DNA of 64,000 nucleotides from Hippopus hippopus (Eukaryota > Mollusca > Bivalvia > Cardiida > Cardiidae). Positions 1-11,210 of the stretch are shown here, one piece after another. Below the pieces are notes generated by a model. The model searched no databases and was not told where the DNA came from. It saw nothing but the letters and a program-made list of their open reading frames with translations. Every line of letters begins with the position of its first letter. Within the stretch, counting starts at the first letter, position 1. The translations under genes and the position numbers were made by a program. The stretch spans positions 5,088,132 through 5,152,131 of the forward strand of contig OX328103.1 of assembly GCA_946811185.2 (NCBI GenBank), in the 5' to 3' direction.

Positions 1-469
1 GCAGTACAAACACAAAAAAATTAATCTAGACCATGCTTAAGTAAGAACACATCACCCCTGTTATCTTTGTAAAAGATCTTCGAAAATTTGTCATCGTTAC
101 TAACGACATACTTTTTTTCTTCTTTTCTTGTCAACGAAAACCGAAAATTAAACATTACATTAAATTGCAATGTAACAGGTGTGTGCCTGCTATCTTTATC
201 CAATCTATTTTTCACAGAGTTATTTGTATTGTCAAGTCATGATACTTCAGGCTTCAACCTTAATCATCTGTTAAAAACGTCAGATATTTCTATGCAAGAG
301 AACTTTGATGTGGCAGGCCAAAATACTGAAAAAAGTAGCCATTGTTTATATTTGATATTGTTTAAGTCTTGCCAAACCTGAACCATTTTCAAAGTTACTC
401 AACAAGATTAGGGCAAACTGCTCAATTATCCAATGACAATTTCTTTCAAATTCCAGTGTCAAAAGTATT
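1..469. other. no gene recognised
   Basis: AT-rich sequence with only short chance ORFs on both strands. No splice-bounded exon or family repeat was seen. Confidence 0.5.
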
Positions 470-675
470 GAGCCGTGCTCTGGGAAAAAGGGATATAATA
501 CATCTCTGTGGTGCATGATACTCAGCGAGTCATCACTCAGTTATCGATCGAATAAAATCCATTTTGTCTAACAACTGACTGAATCATATGGTACCCCGGT
601 TCTTTTGAAATGCAGAAAATTGACCAATGGCAAAAAGTTTCGACCTAGGCCAACTTTTTTCACGGAGCATGGCTC
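470..675. mobile_element. Hp3 miniature element, internally deleted
   Basis: Starts GAGCCGTGCTCTGG and ends GGAGCATGGCTC, the Hp3 termini. The left arm is present (dispersed phrases CATCTCTGTGGTGCAT and GACTGAATCAT), but the GC-rich central hairpin is reduced to one side. Flanks are TATT and AATT, a poor 4-bp duplication. A phrase AAATTCCAGTGTC occurs on both sides (about 450 and 686), suggesting local rearrangement. Confidence 0.75.
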
Positions 676-759
676 AATTATATTTAAATTCCAGTGTCTA
701 AAACTCATTACAGTCCTCGCCACTGGTCCAAATTCTTTCCAAGGACTGGTGATTGTAGT

Positions 760-960
760 TGCGAAAGGAGTCGTTTCTTTCAAGTCTTTGGACATTGGTT
801 CGACGATGTTTATGCGAGAAAACTGCCAATGGCTTGGGAAGAATGTTGGGCGGAGCACTGATAAAAGAACCCTCAGGAAAGCATGGGTAAAACAATGGCC
901 ACCTCGATAACTGAAATAATGTTGAAAACGGTGCTTAACGCCAAACAAACAAACAAATAA
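760..960 (+). mobile_element. SINE-3 body and tail
   Basis: Contains the SINE-3 phrases CCAATGGCTTGGGAAGAAT, CAGGAAAGCATGGGT and ATGTTGAAAACGGTG, then an A-rich CAAA-repeat tail. The tRNA-like head with a B box is not recognisable. Confidence 0.7.
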
Positions 961-965
961 ACATA

Positions 966-1172
966 TTGCCCTTTAACTCTATCGCTGCCAGTTGAATAAA
1001 ATTTTCCTTTTTGTTTTTGCGGTCTGAGAGTACAGAAACTATTCTACTGAAACTTAGGATAAATTTAACTCACAATTTTAGCATCAAGCAGGGGACGAGT
1101 GTAGACCTAAGACCGGACTACACGTTCTCTTTAGTCTAATCTTGATCTACGTCGCCAGCAAAAGCTATTGAG
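966..1172. mobile_element. Hp2b miniature element, degenerate
   Basis: Phrases CTACTGAAACTTAGGA and the imperfect hairpin around AGACCGGACTACACG / TCTAATCTTGATCTACG match the better-preserved Hp2b copy at 46609-46822. Confidence 0.55.
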
Positions 1173-1196
1173 GTGACCATTCGCAGAGAAAGAGTC

Positions 1197-1406
1197 AACC
1201 CTTTACCACACAATCCTAAATTTTGACGACCCTTATGGAGAAGGCTTTTGAAAAAATTGTGGGAAAAAGAGAAAATGCTGGTAACCAGCATTTTCTCCTT
1301 TTCCCAAAATTTTTCCTACCCTTTGACGGACAAATGTCGTATTTCAATTTGTCCTCTGAAAATGTTTCAATATGGACCAGTCTAAAATTTGTCCTGTAGT
1401 GAAAAC
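1197..1406. mobile_element. Hp1 hairpin-centred element
   Basis: Left end CAACCCTTTACCACACAATCC, then the arms GGGAAAAAGAGAAAATGCTGG and CCAGCATTTTCTCCTTTTCCC meeting with almost no loop, then a right flank ending in the diverged complement of the left end. The only difference between the arms is one base (AAGAG versus CTCCTT). Confidence 0.85.
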
Positions 1407-2154
1407 TTGAACGTGAGGGGCGTGCCTTGTTGACAGTGTCACTTTAGCCCAGGTATTGTCCACACAATTTAACTACCCGTGTGGTCATATCCGATGGGCC
1501 CCATTGTCCGGTAATACATAAACAATTACAAACCCGAGTATTATGTCAACCTCGAGAGTGCTAACTCCGCCACTAAATTGAAATAAAATTGGATACATAG
1601 CAACACGTGCGAGCAATTAAAGGGACTCAACCCTTTCCTGACTTACGGACAAGTATTTTTGACGCTTCTGCTCTTGACAACTTTTCCAAAATAAAACATT
1701 ATGGCAATTAGATAAAATGCTCACAATGAATAGTTTTTCCATCTGTTTCGATATACTGTTACATGTTTATCGACAACTGAAATAAATATATACACCTTGT
1801 ATGTATCAACTTCTTTGAATTTTATCAGAAAATTGAAAAAATAGCAAAATGGGTAGAAAAATGACAGGTCCAGCCTTTGTAAAGAAGATTATCTTATTGT
1901 TTGTTTTTAACAATTGGACTCAAATCCTTGACAGTAAAATTAACCAGTAGAGCACGAAGCAAAACTCAGTTTGCTTTTGAGTTCAGTGCAGATCAAGATC
2001 AGGCTGCACAGAACGTGCACAGAACGTGCACTGTACTTTATTTTTGTGAAGCATTCGGGTGTAAAAACCCTTCAGCTTGCGATGCCTTGTTCCATTTTTC
2101 TGTTCTAAAAATGCATTTTTAAACGCTGGAATTGTTCTATACAACAAACTTTTT
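1407..2154. other. no gene; short Hp2-like remnant
   Basis: AT-rich intergenic sequence. At 1988-2035 is a fragment with AGATCAAGATCAGGCTGCAC and a tandemly doubled CAGAACGTGCA, a decayed Hp2-type hairpin. The small ORF over it is a by-product. Confidence 0.5.
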
Positions 2155-2335
2155 CATTTGCTGACAACGAATTAAAATGTTGCTCAAATGATAACATTCA
2201 TCTTTGGAATAAAACATTGTGGGAAAAGGAGAAAATGCTGGTTACCAGCATTTTCTCCTTTTCCCACAATGTTTTTCAAAGCCTTCCTCCTCAGGATCGT
2301 TCAAACTCGGTATTGTTCGATACAGGATAAAGGGT
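2155..2335. mobile_element. Hp1 hairpin-centred element
   Basis: The central palindrome at about 2213-2277 is essentially perfect over more than 30 bp per arm. The left outer end is truncated (starts near GACAACGAATT); the right end finishes ATAAAGGGTTA. Confidence 0.85.
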
Positions 2336-2571
2336 TACCGACTTAACTCAAATCTGTGACAGGCAAAAAATCGTGACAGGCAAATTAAACTCTTTTTCTC
2401 TCACGCTATAATGTATGTTGTGGCATAACTGCTTGAACTTGCTTTAATGAAGAATGGACGATTAAATAAATATCGCCAAATAAGGCTTAGGACATTACAT
2501 AAGCGATCTGAAAATAAATAAACAAGTGAATATCCATTTTAAGCAGAAAACTGAATGCTTAAATTGAATTG

Positions 2572-2613
2572 ACATTTATTCATTTATTTATTTATTTTCA
2601 TTCATTCATTCAT

Positions 2614-2644
<31 letters not shown>

Positions 2645-2690
2645 TTCATTTACTTATTTCTATTTATTTATGTATCTAATAATATCTATA
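2572..2690. repeat. (ATTT)n microsatellite
   Basis: About 120 bp of ATTT/ATTC units with interruptions. Confidence 0.95.
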
Positions 2691-2974
2691 TATATCTATT
2701 CACATCTGTTCAATTCATTTTCTGTCAAGGTATATCTTTCTGTTCATTTACATTTCATGGCATAAAATAGCATAAAAGGTTTACTGTGTTTTAAACATTC
2801 AGTAACATTGGCTGTCATGCTATCACTGGGTCACACATTATGAAATTGCACTTATCATAGCCTTTTAGTTATATCAGAGCCAAATGGTTCGTCTCGTACC
2901 ACGTGACAGTAATTTTTTTTTTTTTAAACCTAATAGCACCAAGACACACTGGAAAAACCTTGTGTGCGTGGTGG

Positions 2975-3165
2975 CTTTAAAGTTTTTAAGTTTCGACGAT
3001 GGTTAAGCAGCCAGTGGCTTGGAAAGATTACTGTGCGGAGTACTGGTAAAAGAAACTCCAGGAAAGCATGGATAGGTGCACTGGCCGCCGCGATATAACT
3101 GAAATAGTGATGAAAACGGCATTAAACGCAACACTATCAATCAATTAATCAATCAATCAAGTTTT
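2975..3165 (+). mobile_element. SINE-3 copy
   Basis: Phrases CAGCCAGTGGCTTGGAAAG, CTCCAGGAAAGCATGGATAG, GCACTGGCCGCCGCGATAT and GTGATGAAAACGGC, then a tail of AATC repeats. This is the reverse complement of the copy at 20451-20767. Confidence 0.8.
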
Positions 3166-3932
3166 AACAGCGTTTTTTCTCTCTGGCAGTAAGGATATAT
3201 CTTTAATGCACTTATTGCTGTAGGTTGCCATAGTTAAACTGGAGAAAAACTTATAAATACCATTGAAGTGCCTTGAATGGTATCGATTTCACTAGTTCAA
3301 AAGATAATAACTGCTGGCAGGAAAATGTTTGAACGTTGAACGTACTTGACGTAATAAACCCTATAGTTGAACGTAGTTCGATGTACTTGAACGTACTGCA
3401 GTAACGCCCCTTTACGTCCTTTAGCATACTTCAACCTGTACCATTTATCGAGAACAACCGATGTGTAATCAATCGCCACATAGCATGAGACCGGAAAGGA
3501 CCAAACCGCAACCAAAGAAGCATTCATCTTTAAGCCGTAAGTGAAATGCGTAAATGGTCGTTTCAAGTACTTTTCATGGAGTGATGCGTACTTAAGCATA
3601 ATTCAGTGTTGTTTCTGACGTAATTTATTACAGTTTATCGGAGTCAACCATAAAATTAACTCTTCGAACTGATTTCAGCCAATGAAGCCTTGCATCATTC
3701 GCCCTATTTTAAGTTTTTCCAACAGTGTTTAAGAAACTTTAACTCACTTTAACTCGTACATACTTTTTTTTTAAGCGGTAAGCTACGTTATTTACGTCTG
3801 TATGTGTAACCAAGGCTAAGATGTTAAAATACCATCACGTTGGGTATAAATTTATACGAAAAAAATATAAAGGTATCATCGCATCATTGTGACAATTGAA
3901 ATCTAGCGCTTTAAAACGTATACGACAGCTTT
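3166..3932. other. no gene recognised
   Basis: Nothing beyond an AT-rich background. The 100-codon minus ORF inside it has no recognisable domain and no splice-bounded limits. A short internal direct repeat (GAACGTACTTGA / TTGAACGTACTGC) near 3335-3400 is the only local structure. Confidence 0.5.
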
Positions 3933-4163
3933 TAACCCTTTACCAACCGACAAAACATCCTAGACTAGACGAAACTGAAAGCACTTGCAGACGACAAATT
4001 AAATGAAGCTCAAAAGATTATTTTTGTCCATTAAATGATAGAAAACATTGTTGGAAAATGAGAAAATGCTGGTTACCAGCATTTTCTCATTTTCCAACGA
4101 TGTTTTTCAAAAGCTTTCTCCTCCATGGTCGTTAAAAAATTTGGTTTGTTCCGTAAAAGGTCA
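3933..4163. mobile_element. Hp1 hairpin-centred element
   Basis: Full length: left end TTAACCCTTTACCAACCGAC, central palindrome around ATGCTGGTTACCAGCAT, right end TTCCGTAAAAGG. The arms carry matching changes (GTTGGAAAATGAG / CTCATTTTCCAAC) relative to the usual GTGGGAAAAGGAG, so pairing is preserved. Confidence 0.85.
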
Positions 4164-4465
4164 GCGATAACCGAGAAGATATACCTTGTAACACAATCGT
4201 ATGATTATTGTTTATTTGAGGATAAGTATATTAATTCAAAAGATAAAATCTTTTCAAGACAGCGCACCCCTAATGGGAAAACGTTTCGTTTTACACATGT
4301 TTGACAAGCGAATACAAAAGAATGGCTCACACGCGAGAAAATAAGAAACTGGTAACTTCTCACGATGTTTATCGCCCACTACATCTCTGGTTACGTCACC
4401 AAACTGGGATGGATTCTTGTAACCGACCCGTCAACCCAAATTGCAAATTTTAGCCAAACCTGTTT

Positions 4466-4838
4466 ATACTCTTCACCAGACGACAAAACTGAAAACTTGT
4501 CCTAATTAAAAACATTAAATTTTGAAAACGACATAGTCACACTCTTTGACAGGCTTTGTCGTAAAATAAGAGGATTAAAAACAAACTGGTTACCAGCATC
4601 TTTTTTTTTTTACAAAATCTTTCTTTGGCGGATTTCTCAAACTATTTACCAGGCGACAAAATTTTAGACTGGTCTAAATTGAAAACATTTGTAGGCGGCT
4701 AGTAATATGGGGCTCAGATCAAAGCAAATGTTTTTGAAAGGGAAGGACAAAATCGTAGAAAAGGAGCAAATTGATGATTATCAGCAGTTTTTGCCGTGAA
4801 AAAGGCGAAAATGAAAGTTCTAAGCATTTTCCATATTC
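4466..4838. mobile_element. two degenerate Hp1 copies in tandem
   Basis: Two TTTACCAGGCGACAAAAT-type left ends (near 4474 and 4646) each start a decayed Hp1 unit. The hairpins are broken; one retains only GGTTACCAGCAT followed by a T-run. Confidence 0.6.
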
Positions 4839-5066
4839 CTCAACTCTTTACCAAACGACAGAATTTTAGTCTGGTCCAAATTAGAAGCATCTGCAAAGGA
4901 CAATATAAAAGTAACTCAAAAATTCAAATTATATTTTTGTAAGGGTAGAAAACATTGCGGGAAAAGGAGAAAATGCTGGTCACCAGCATTTTCTCCCTTT
5001 TCCACATGTTTCCCAAAGTTTTCTTTCCTGTAATCTTCTAAACTCGGGGTTTTGTCGTAAAGGGTT
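4839..5066. mobile_element. Hp1 hairpin-centred element
   Basis: Left end CAACTCTTTACCAAACGACA, hairpin with GGTCACC centre at about 4980, right end TCGTAAAGGGTTAA. It forms a run of three Hp1 units with the two decayed copies before it. Confidence 0.85.
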
Positions 5067-5590
5067 AAATGTATTCAAAAGCCTATTCCAGGGTTGTAAA
5101 AATACTGGACTTTTTGTATAGTGTTAAACAACAAGTCGTGCTGTCAAGGCCAAAGCCCTGCAATTCCATGAAGGAGCACAGCACCAACTTATCACACATT
5201 CACATATGGAATCAATGTACTCTAAATAGCAAAACAAAACCGAAATCAAAGCTTCGCAAAGTAAGGAGCAAAGCTTTCTGTTTTCGGTTTAAGCATTTTG
5301 AAAAAGTTTTTTTTTTTCTTTTGAATCCTTGAAACAGTCTCTCTAAAGTTCGCATGAAAAATTGAAGACAGAGAAAACTCGAGAATACGTCTTTTGTTGT
5401 ATAAGACAGCATGGTAGGTATAAAGATTCTGTAATTTCAAACGAACTTGTCTTTCGTTTATGTTACCATTGGCTACATACGCCCAAAATTCGATCCAGTC
5501 CTTTATTACCATTAGATCAATGACATCTTTTTTACGGTTTGCTAATTTAATGATCCGATTCGTCTTTCTTGATGAGAACATGTACATGGG
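5067..5590. other. no gene recognised
   Basis: Lys- and Phe-rich ORFs on both strands are composition effects of A- and T-runs. No domain, splice sites or repeat family seen. Confidence 0.5.
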
Positions 5591-5842
5591 CCTAGCTTTG
5601 GCAAAAAAGGGTTTAATGCATCTCTGTGATGCATGGTACCAAGCAAGTCATTATTTACTAGTAATTATGGATCCATAAAATCCATTTTGGCTAACAACCA
5701 ACTGAATCATGAGGTACACTGGTCCTTTTGCATGCAGAAAATTGACAAATAGCAAAAGGTTTCGACCGTGGATTGCGCAGGCTGAGCTGAGTCGATACTT
5801 TTTGCATATGCATTAAAACTTTTTTTTCACAGAGCATGGCTC
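5591..5842. mobile_element. Hp3 miniature element
   Basis: Left half has CATCTCTGTGATGCATGGTAC, the middle a decayed hairpin (GCGCAGGCTGAGCTGAG), the right end ACAGAGCATGGCTC. The left terminus is eroded. Confidence 0.75.
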
Positions 5843-5849
5843 ATACATA

Positions 5850-6062
5850 TTAATTTTTTGCCAGACGAAAAACATTAAAACTTGTCCATTTGCTAATTTA
5901 GTGTAACTAAAAAAAAGGAATAGTCCTTTAAAAGGGATGTTTAAAAATCGTGGGAAAAGAAGAACATGCTGGTTACCAGCATTCTCTCCTTTTCTCACAA
6001 TGCTTTTAAAAGTGTTGTTTCTCAAGATCTTAAAAACGGAATTGTTTTGTAGAGGTTTAATA
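5850..6062. mobile_element. Hp1 hairpin-centred element
   Basis: Hairpin at about 5948-6005 around ATGCTGGTTACCAGCAT, with a few arm mismatches. The left end begins GCCAGACGAAAAAC. It lies about 10 bp after the Hp3 copy. Confidence 0.8.
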
Positions 6063-6416
6063 GGTAACAAAACGCAGCAACACCATCATTTATATCAAAA
6101 CACTTTTTTTTTTGTCATGTTACCATATTCATCTTATTGCTTCCATGCATACATATATTTTATCTAAATATTCCATAAAACTTGGCAAAGATGGCAAAGG
6201 TTTGACGTAAAAGGTAAAACTGGATGCCTTTTGATTCCCATCTGCTTTAGTTGTAGTCAAGTTCAGACCCACATAAACTGGGGAACTTGTTGGTAGTATT
6301 CAGGGAATCAACTTGTTAGTAACTGTTATTCATTCTGTGATGGTTAGAGCAGTATGTCGCCTCTTTACATAACTCAGAGTCTGTTACAACTAAGCACTTA
6401 TTTACAAGACAACACC
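6063..6416. other. no gene recognised
   Basis: No coding or repeat signal seen. Confidence 0.45.
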
Positions 6417-6428
6417 AATGTAAAATTG

Positions 6429-6647
6429 GTGTCAGTAGTTGTGAGGTAGAGCGTCGGCCTCGTAACCATAAGGTCCCAAATTCGATACCCGGGAGCGGGG
6501 GTCAACTTTGGGATTTTTTATTGGCCCACACATTCGGATCGAGTACTGGTGTAGTTTCAGGAGGCAGAATCGAGAGAGAGTTGTATAAGTTGTGAGAACT
6601 TGTTTTTCAATCGATGTAAAATAAATATGTTTAAACTAAATTAAACT
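6429..6647 (+). mobile_element. SINE-2, complete with target duplication
   Basis: tRNA-derived head with A-box-like GTGAGGTAGAGCGTCGG and B-box-like AAATTCGATACCCGGGAG, body with CCCACACATTCGGATCGAG, and a tail of TAAACTAAAT units. It is bounded by a perfect 12-bp direct repeat AATGTAAAATTG at 6417-6428 and 6648-6659. Minus-strand relatives lie at 28165-28390 and 55190-55390. Confidence 0.9.
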
Positions 6648-6659
6648 AATGTAAAATTG

Positions 6660-7230
6660 TTCGGTAATGCAAAGGGAATGCCAAAACAGGTCATTCCAAA
6701 AATACCGGTACAATCTGACAAATCTTTAACATAATCCTCAGAAAGCACGCTGGCCTGGTAACTTTGAAAAGTCCTGGAAAAAAATAAGCAAGGGATAAAG
6801 AAGAATGTTTACACAAGGAAAGGAGAACCTGTTTCGAGTTTCATTTGAAATATAGCAAGTTTCGGGTATGAATAAAATTTGATTTAAGTGCTTGTCACCG
6901 TATCGTTGTCGTCAAATTTATTTTAAAAAAAATACACCAAAAATAGACCACAAACATGGTATTGTTAATCTTTGACGACAAAACAATAAACAAGGCCTAG
7001 AAAATAAGATTGAAATCTCGGTATCATCATCACAGGGTTTTTTTTATTCTTTAGATTTTTCGTCGCTCATAAAGATTTCTTGTAAAACACGGATGAATAC
7101 TAAAAAATGTATTATTGTTTATATTCCGAGTATAGGTGCAGGTTTGACGTTTAATCCTCAGAGCGTCGAAAAAAAAAACAACAGAAATTTAGATACAGAA
7201 ATAAGACCCAAGTAAATGCAAGATCAAGGT
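6660..7230. other. no gene recognised
   Basis: AT-rich, no exon or full repeat recognised. Short words recall the dispersed family at 38520-38820 (for example CTGGTAACTTTGAA), too weak to call. Confidence 0.45.
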
Positions 7231-7235
7231 TGGTT

Positions 7236-7325
7236 TACAGCGTAGATCAAAGATCAGACTGCACGTTTTCAGTCTGATCTTGATCTACACTGACCGCATG
7301 AGCAACTAAAGCTGTGGAAGGCGCT
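7236..7325. mobile_element. Hp2-type hairpin fragment
   Basis: Arms GCGTAGATCAAAGATCAGAC and GTCTGATCTTGATCTACAC around a short loop; outer flanks decayed. The context AAAGCTGTGGAAGGCGC recurs after the hairpin at 54180-54480. Confidence 0.7.
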
Positions 7326-7354
7326 TTATGGACTAAATGAGGTGGTTGTTTTGA

Positions 7355-7625
7355 AATGGAAAATTCTATATATTATATGAGATCAAATATGACGTCATAG
7401 TACCATTTGAATAACATCAAATCATGGAGTTGTCTTATTGAGTAGGTGGCATTCCCACAAGGCTTTGTGAAATTCTGGCGCGAAATCTAAAAATATCTAA
7501 GGAGACTACGTAATTTCTTAAAGAAATACCGTTGATTTTTTTTCCGACACTTCTCTTTCTTGTTTATTAACAGTTCGCAAACTATTGTTTAAATAAATTC
7601 AATGATTTAATATTCTTTTAAGCTA
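7355..7625. repeat. dispersed repeat L, copy 1
   Basis: Shares ordered words with 51410-51715: CAAATATGACGTCA, CCACAAGGCTTTGTGAAA, GCGCGAAATCTAAAA and GAAATACC. A third partial copy is at 26085-26245. Nature unknown; no inverted ends were identified. Confidence 0.6.
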
Positions 7626-8556
7626 GACATGCTTATAAAAAAATCTAGATAAATCCTGTATAGAATATGGAACGGCCAAAGCAGATACTTAAAGTATGCC
7701 CTCGAAAAGCAATGTTGTAGAAAAATGAGCTTCATGTATTATTATTATTATTATTATTGTTGTTGTTACTATTACCGGACTTTTCCTTTTTCAATGAATG
7801 GTCGATTATGCGTATACTGCATAAAGAGTAATCACCGATACAACGATTTTGTGGATTTGTATTTAGAACACACGTTAAGGTTTTAAAATTGGTTTAAATG
7901 GTCCATAATATCGAAGACAAGGAGAACTTTTTATTTTTGGGGAAGTAACTCCACTTTTTAGCATAATGTATTTAACCGCAGAACTTGCAGTCCGATCTTT
8001 AATCTAATCCGTCCGCTTGTTGCTCTCAAGCCTATGAGATTATAAAATAATTTCCGAGTTTCATTTTATTACAAGCTTTTGAAAGATGTCGAGTTTATAT
8101 AATATGACGTTGAGATAGTTAAACGCCAACACTGGCAATGGCATAAAATGTAGTCCACAAAACACTGGGAGTCAGCACAGTAACCGTATTTAGAGTAGAA
8201 AGTGGGATAACTCTTTCCAACGGAATCCTGTTCATATAAATAACCCTCTGAACGTTATCGAACTTTTGACGCTTTCTATCTCTGTATCTCCCTTAATTTT
8301 TGTAAATATGATCAAACATTGCCTGAATAAATAAATCATTGCCTTCGACCTGCCTACTCCATGCCGTATTGCTAATTTCTTTCCTTGGTGTCTTTCTTAA
8401 TACATGTTACTGGGTGTGAATAATTTATTTTAATCGGGTTTTACGTCACTTTAATCTGTATCATTGATAGAAAGATCATGGCCGCTGTCCAAATAAGGTG
8501 CTAATTGCTGAAAACTGTCATCCTCTTACATGTATTAAAAGTTCAACTTTATCTAT
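7626..8556. other. no gene; ATT microsatellite
   Basis: AT-rich intergenic sequence with an (ATT)n/(TTG)n run at about 7738-7768. No coding signal. Confidence 0.5.
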
Positions 8557-8568
8557 ATCTCTCTGATA

Positions 8569-8875
8569 GAACAGAGCGCATAGCTCAATAGGTAGAGCGT
8601 AGGACTCGTAACCGTGATGTTTCGAGTCACTTGAGGGTGTGGGTTCGATCCCCACGGCTGGCCATCTAAAATTACTAATAGTCTTTCGGATGAGACGTTA
8701 AACCGAGGTCCCGTGTGACGGTGTTATACACCGGGCACGTAAAAGAACCAGGCGTAACTTAAGATGGGTTTCGTCGTGTATCTGCACTATCCCCCGTAAC
8801 AATACTAACAGCCTTCAGGGGGCGTCGCCCATATGGGCAACCGGTGGCGACGATAAATAAGCGCAAATTCAATCA
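8569..8875 (+). mobile_element. SINE-1, complete with target duplication
   Basis: tRNA-like head with A box TAGCTCAATAGGTAGAGCG and B box GGTTCGATCCC, central segment CGGATGAGACGTTAAACCGA, a palindromic CGCCCATATGGGC stretch, and tail AATCAATC. It is bounded by a 12-bp direct repeat ATCTCTCTGATA at 8557-8568 and 8876-8887, indicating a fairly recent retroposition. A minus-strand copy lies at 27905-28160. Confidence 0.92.
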
Positions 8876-9082
8876 ATCTCTCTGATACCAAAAGGATTCA
8901 AATTTTAACAAACTAGCACCATCCTTACAACCATTTCGTTGTAAACAGTGTTATTTCTTTGTGGACCAAATTACATATTTGCATACATTAGCGCCTTTAT
9001 GCAAGACGATATTAAACAACCGCACCTATAGTCTCAGTGTACGGTATAGAGCGAGAACTGCTGTTTTTCTGTAGTTTCGCGT

Positions 9083-9250
9083 TAAACCTTTTCCAACATA
9101 ATCCCAAATTTAACGACTCTGAGAAAGAAAGCCTTTGAAAACATTGTGGGAAAAGGAGAAAATGCTGGGAACCAGCATTTTCTCCTATTCTCCCAATGTC
9201 CTCTACACGTTATGAACTAATTTCATAATTTGGACTTTTTTTTGTAAAAG
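9083..9250. mobile_element. Hp1 hairpin-centred element
   Basis: Hairpin centre GCTGGGAACCAGC, with long complementary arms. The right flank is shortened and joins Hp2 directly. Confidence 0.82.
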
Positions 9251-9480
9251 CTATCGATTAACTCGTAGGCTGCTAAGCGCGACTCAAAGACATTTTGCGG
9301 ACATTCTAGATCAAGATCAGACAGCACAGAACGTGCAGTCTGATCTTGGATCTACACTGTCCAATTAGGAGACATTTTTCTCCTCCAAAAATAATTTTGA
9401 AATAGCAAAATTGGGTTTTTGCTATCGGCTGTAAATTTTAATTTCACTTATTTAGCTGGATTAGGCTGAAGACGAGTCTT
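9251..9480. mobile_element. Hp2 element
   Basis: Begins TTAACTCGTAGGCTGCTAAG, has arms GATCAAGATCAGACAGCAC and GTGCAGTCTGATCTTGGATC, then the characteristic right-flank words TAATTTTGAAATAGC and TTTGGGTTTTTGCTAT-like text, ending in GGATTAGGC. Confidence 0.82.
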
Positions 9481-10443
9481 AAATTTTATTGCGTGGTAAA
9501 GAAACATGTTTTACACAGCATACCTTCACATATTTCTATGTCCCGAAGTCTCTTTTAAAACAGGTATCGTATTCCTAATACCGTACTGGTATGTCATTCC
9601 TACTTCTGCAACTCCGTACGACAAAGAGGGACATTTTTATCAACAACCTATAGTTCCTTCAACGTCATGTATATAAGCTTGACCTGTTTTGACGACTGAA
9701 AATATAATCAAGAAAGACTTTTTATTTTCTAGAATTGACTAAACATGCGGATGATATAGTTCATCGACCAACAACAAATCTGCACTGCTTGTTGAGTGGA
9801 TGGTATAATTAACTTGCAGATCTTTCCTTTACTTAGTCAACCTACCGCCAAAAAAGTGCAAGATAGTCTTACAAGTAGAAAAAAAATGAAAATTTTAAAT
9901 TTACCAAATTATAGCTATCCTCTATGATAATGTTGCTGAAAGCAAATCAAAGAGCTGAAAGTACTGAGTGTAAGAGTTAGTGTAAGACTCTTTTTGTTGT
10001 TGTTGTTCACTCTACCACTCGTTCGATCTTCTTTATATCTTAATTATTTTAAAATAAGCAAAATATCAAAGTACATATTAGTTCTCTATTTATTTTAGCT
10101 GGGCACGAGTACTACATCAATTATCAACCTGGTATCGCACACGGCAGACTGAAATTCGAGACTGTGCCGGGTTGCAAAGTTAGGAGCGAAACTACGACTG
10201 GTTGCTCTTCGGACAACAATAAGTATAAAATGAATATATGGCTAAATTGGATTTTGTCTAAGTTGTCATAGAAATAGGAATCCATGTACTGTCGCCGTTT
10301 GGTGACATCCAACAAATATTTTCAACTGCCTCTACTTCATCAGTGACAAATTTGATGAGCTTCGGATAAGCTTTGGTGTTTTTTTTTTTTAATAAAAATG
10401 ACAAGTGAAAAATTGCATTGTAGTTTTCATGCAAACTGTATGA
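9481..10443. other. no gene recognised
   Basis: No domain-bearing ORF, splice-bounded exon or repeat family seen. Overlapping 60-codon minus ORFs near 10124-10455 have no recognisable similarity. Confidence 0.5.
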
Positions 10444-10605
10444 ATCCTTTACCAAACATTAAATCTTTTTAGCGACTCTTAAAAAAAAATTACTTCTAAA
10501 AGCACTGTGAGTCAGGTCAAAATATGCTCCCCACAATGTTTTCTAACCATCTATTGATAAGTATTATAGTTTTTTGAGCTTCAGTAACTTTATCGTATTA
10601 AAAAG
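10444..10605. mobile_element. Hp1 copy lacking its hairpin
   Basis: Left end CCTTTACCAAACATTAAATC and the right-flank words CACAATGTTTTCTAACCATC are present, but most of the central palindrome is deleted. Confidence 0.6.
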
Positions 10606-10669
10606 TAAAAACCGGTACAATACTGTTTTAAGCATATTATACATGTATTAATCTTTCATCTTATAATTC

Positions 10670-10883
10670 CGTGTTTAGCGATCAACGGGAAGAAGGCGTT
10701 TAAAAACAATGGGAGAAAAGGAGAAAATGCTGGTCACTATCATTTTCTCCTTTTCGCACAATGTTTTCAGACTATATGTATCTAAAGATAACATAACTAC
10801 TTGGGCTCCTTTCCCCCGTAATTTTGCAGTTTTGCATGTTAAATACGAGGTATTCTAAAGTTTTGTCATCTGGCAAAGAATTA
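10670..10883. mobile_element. Hp1 hairpin-centred element
   Basis: Arms GAAAAGGAGAAAATGCTGGT and CATTTTCTCCTTTTCGCAC with a broken centre (GGTCACTATC). The right end is CATCTGGCAAAGAATTA. Confidence 0.78.
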
Positions 10884-11206
10884 AGTGCAAAATAGTACAC
10901 CCGAAGCCTTCGATCGCCACTGACTGAAGGGTTTAAATGTCATTAAATGCATTATAAATTAAGCACAAATCTGCGCAGTAATTTATCACGGATCGCCTCT
11001 CATTGTTGGATACAGTGAAAAATCCTCATTGGGCATAACTTGGTGAAGTATGTTTTATAAACGAAGATACTTGGACAAGGACAGGACATATTTCCAGCAG
11101 GAAAAGCATAAAAGGAAGTTCTTCTCATGTCACAATGATTGAGGTAATAGTAGGTATCATGACAGCTTCTAATGGGTGAACCATTCAATATCCGTCTTTA
11201 ATAATA
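10884..11206. other. no gene recognised
   Basis: No supported feature. Confidence 0.45.
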
Positions 11207-11210
11207 ATAT

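Noticed and set aside
5246..5587. 113-codon minus ORF rich in Lys
   Set aside because: Composition follows A/T runs; no similarity recognised and no flanking splice sites.
8569..8660. Functional tRNA gene
   Set aside because: The A and B boxes belong to a SINE head that runs on into a SINE body and is bounded by target duplications.
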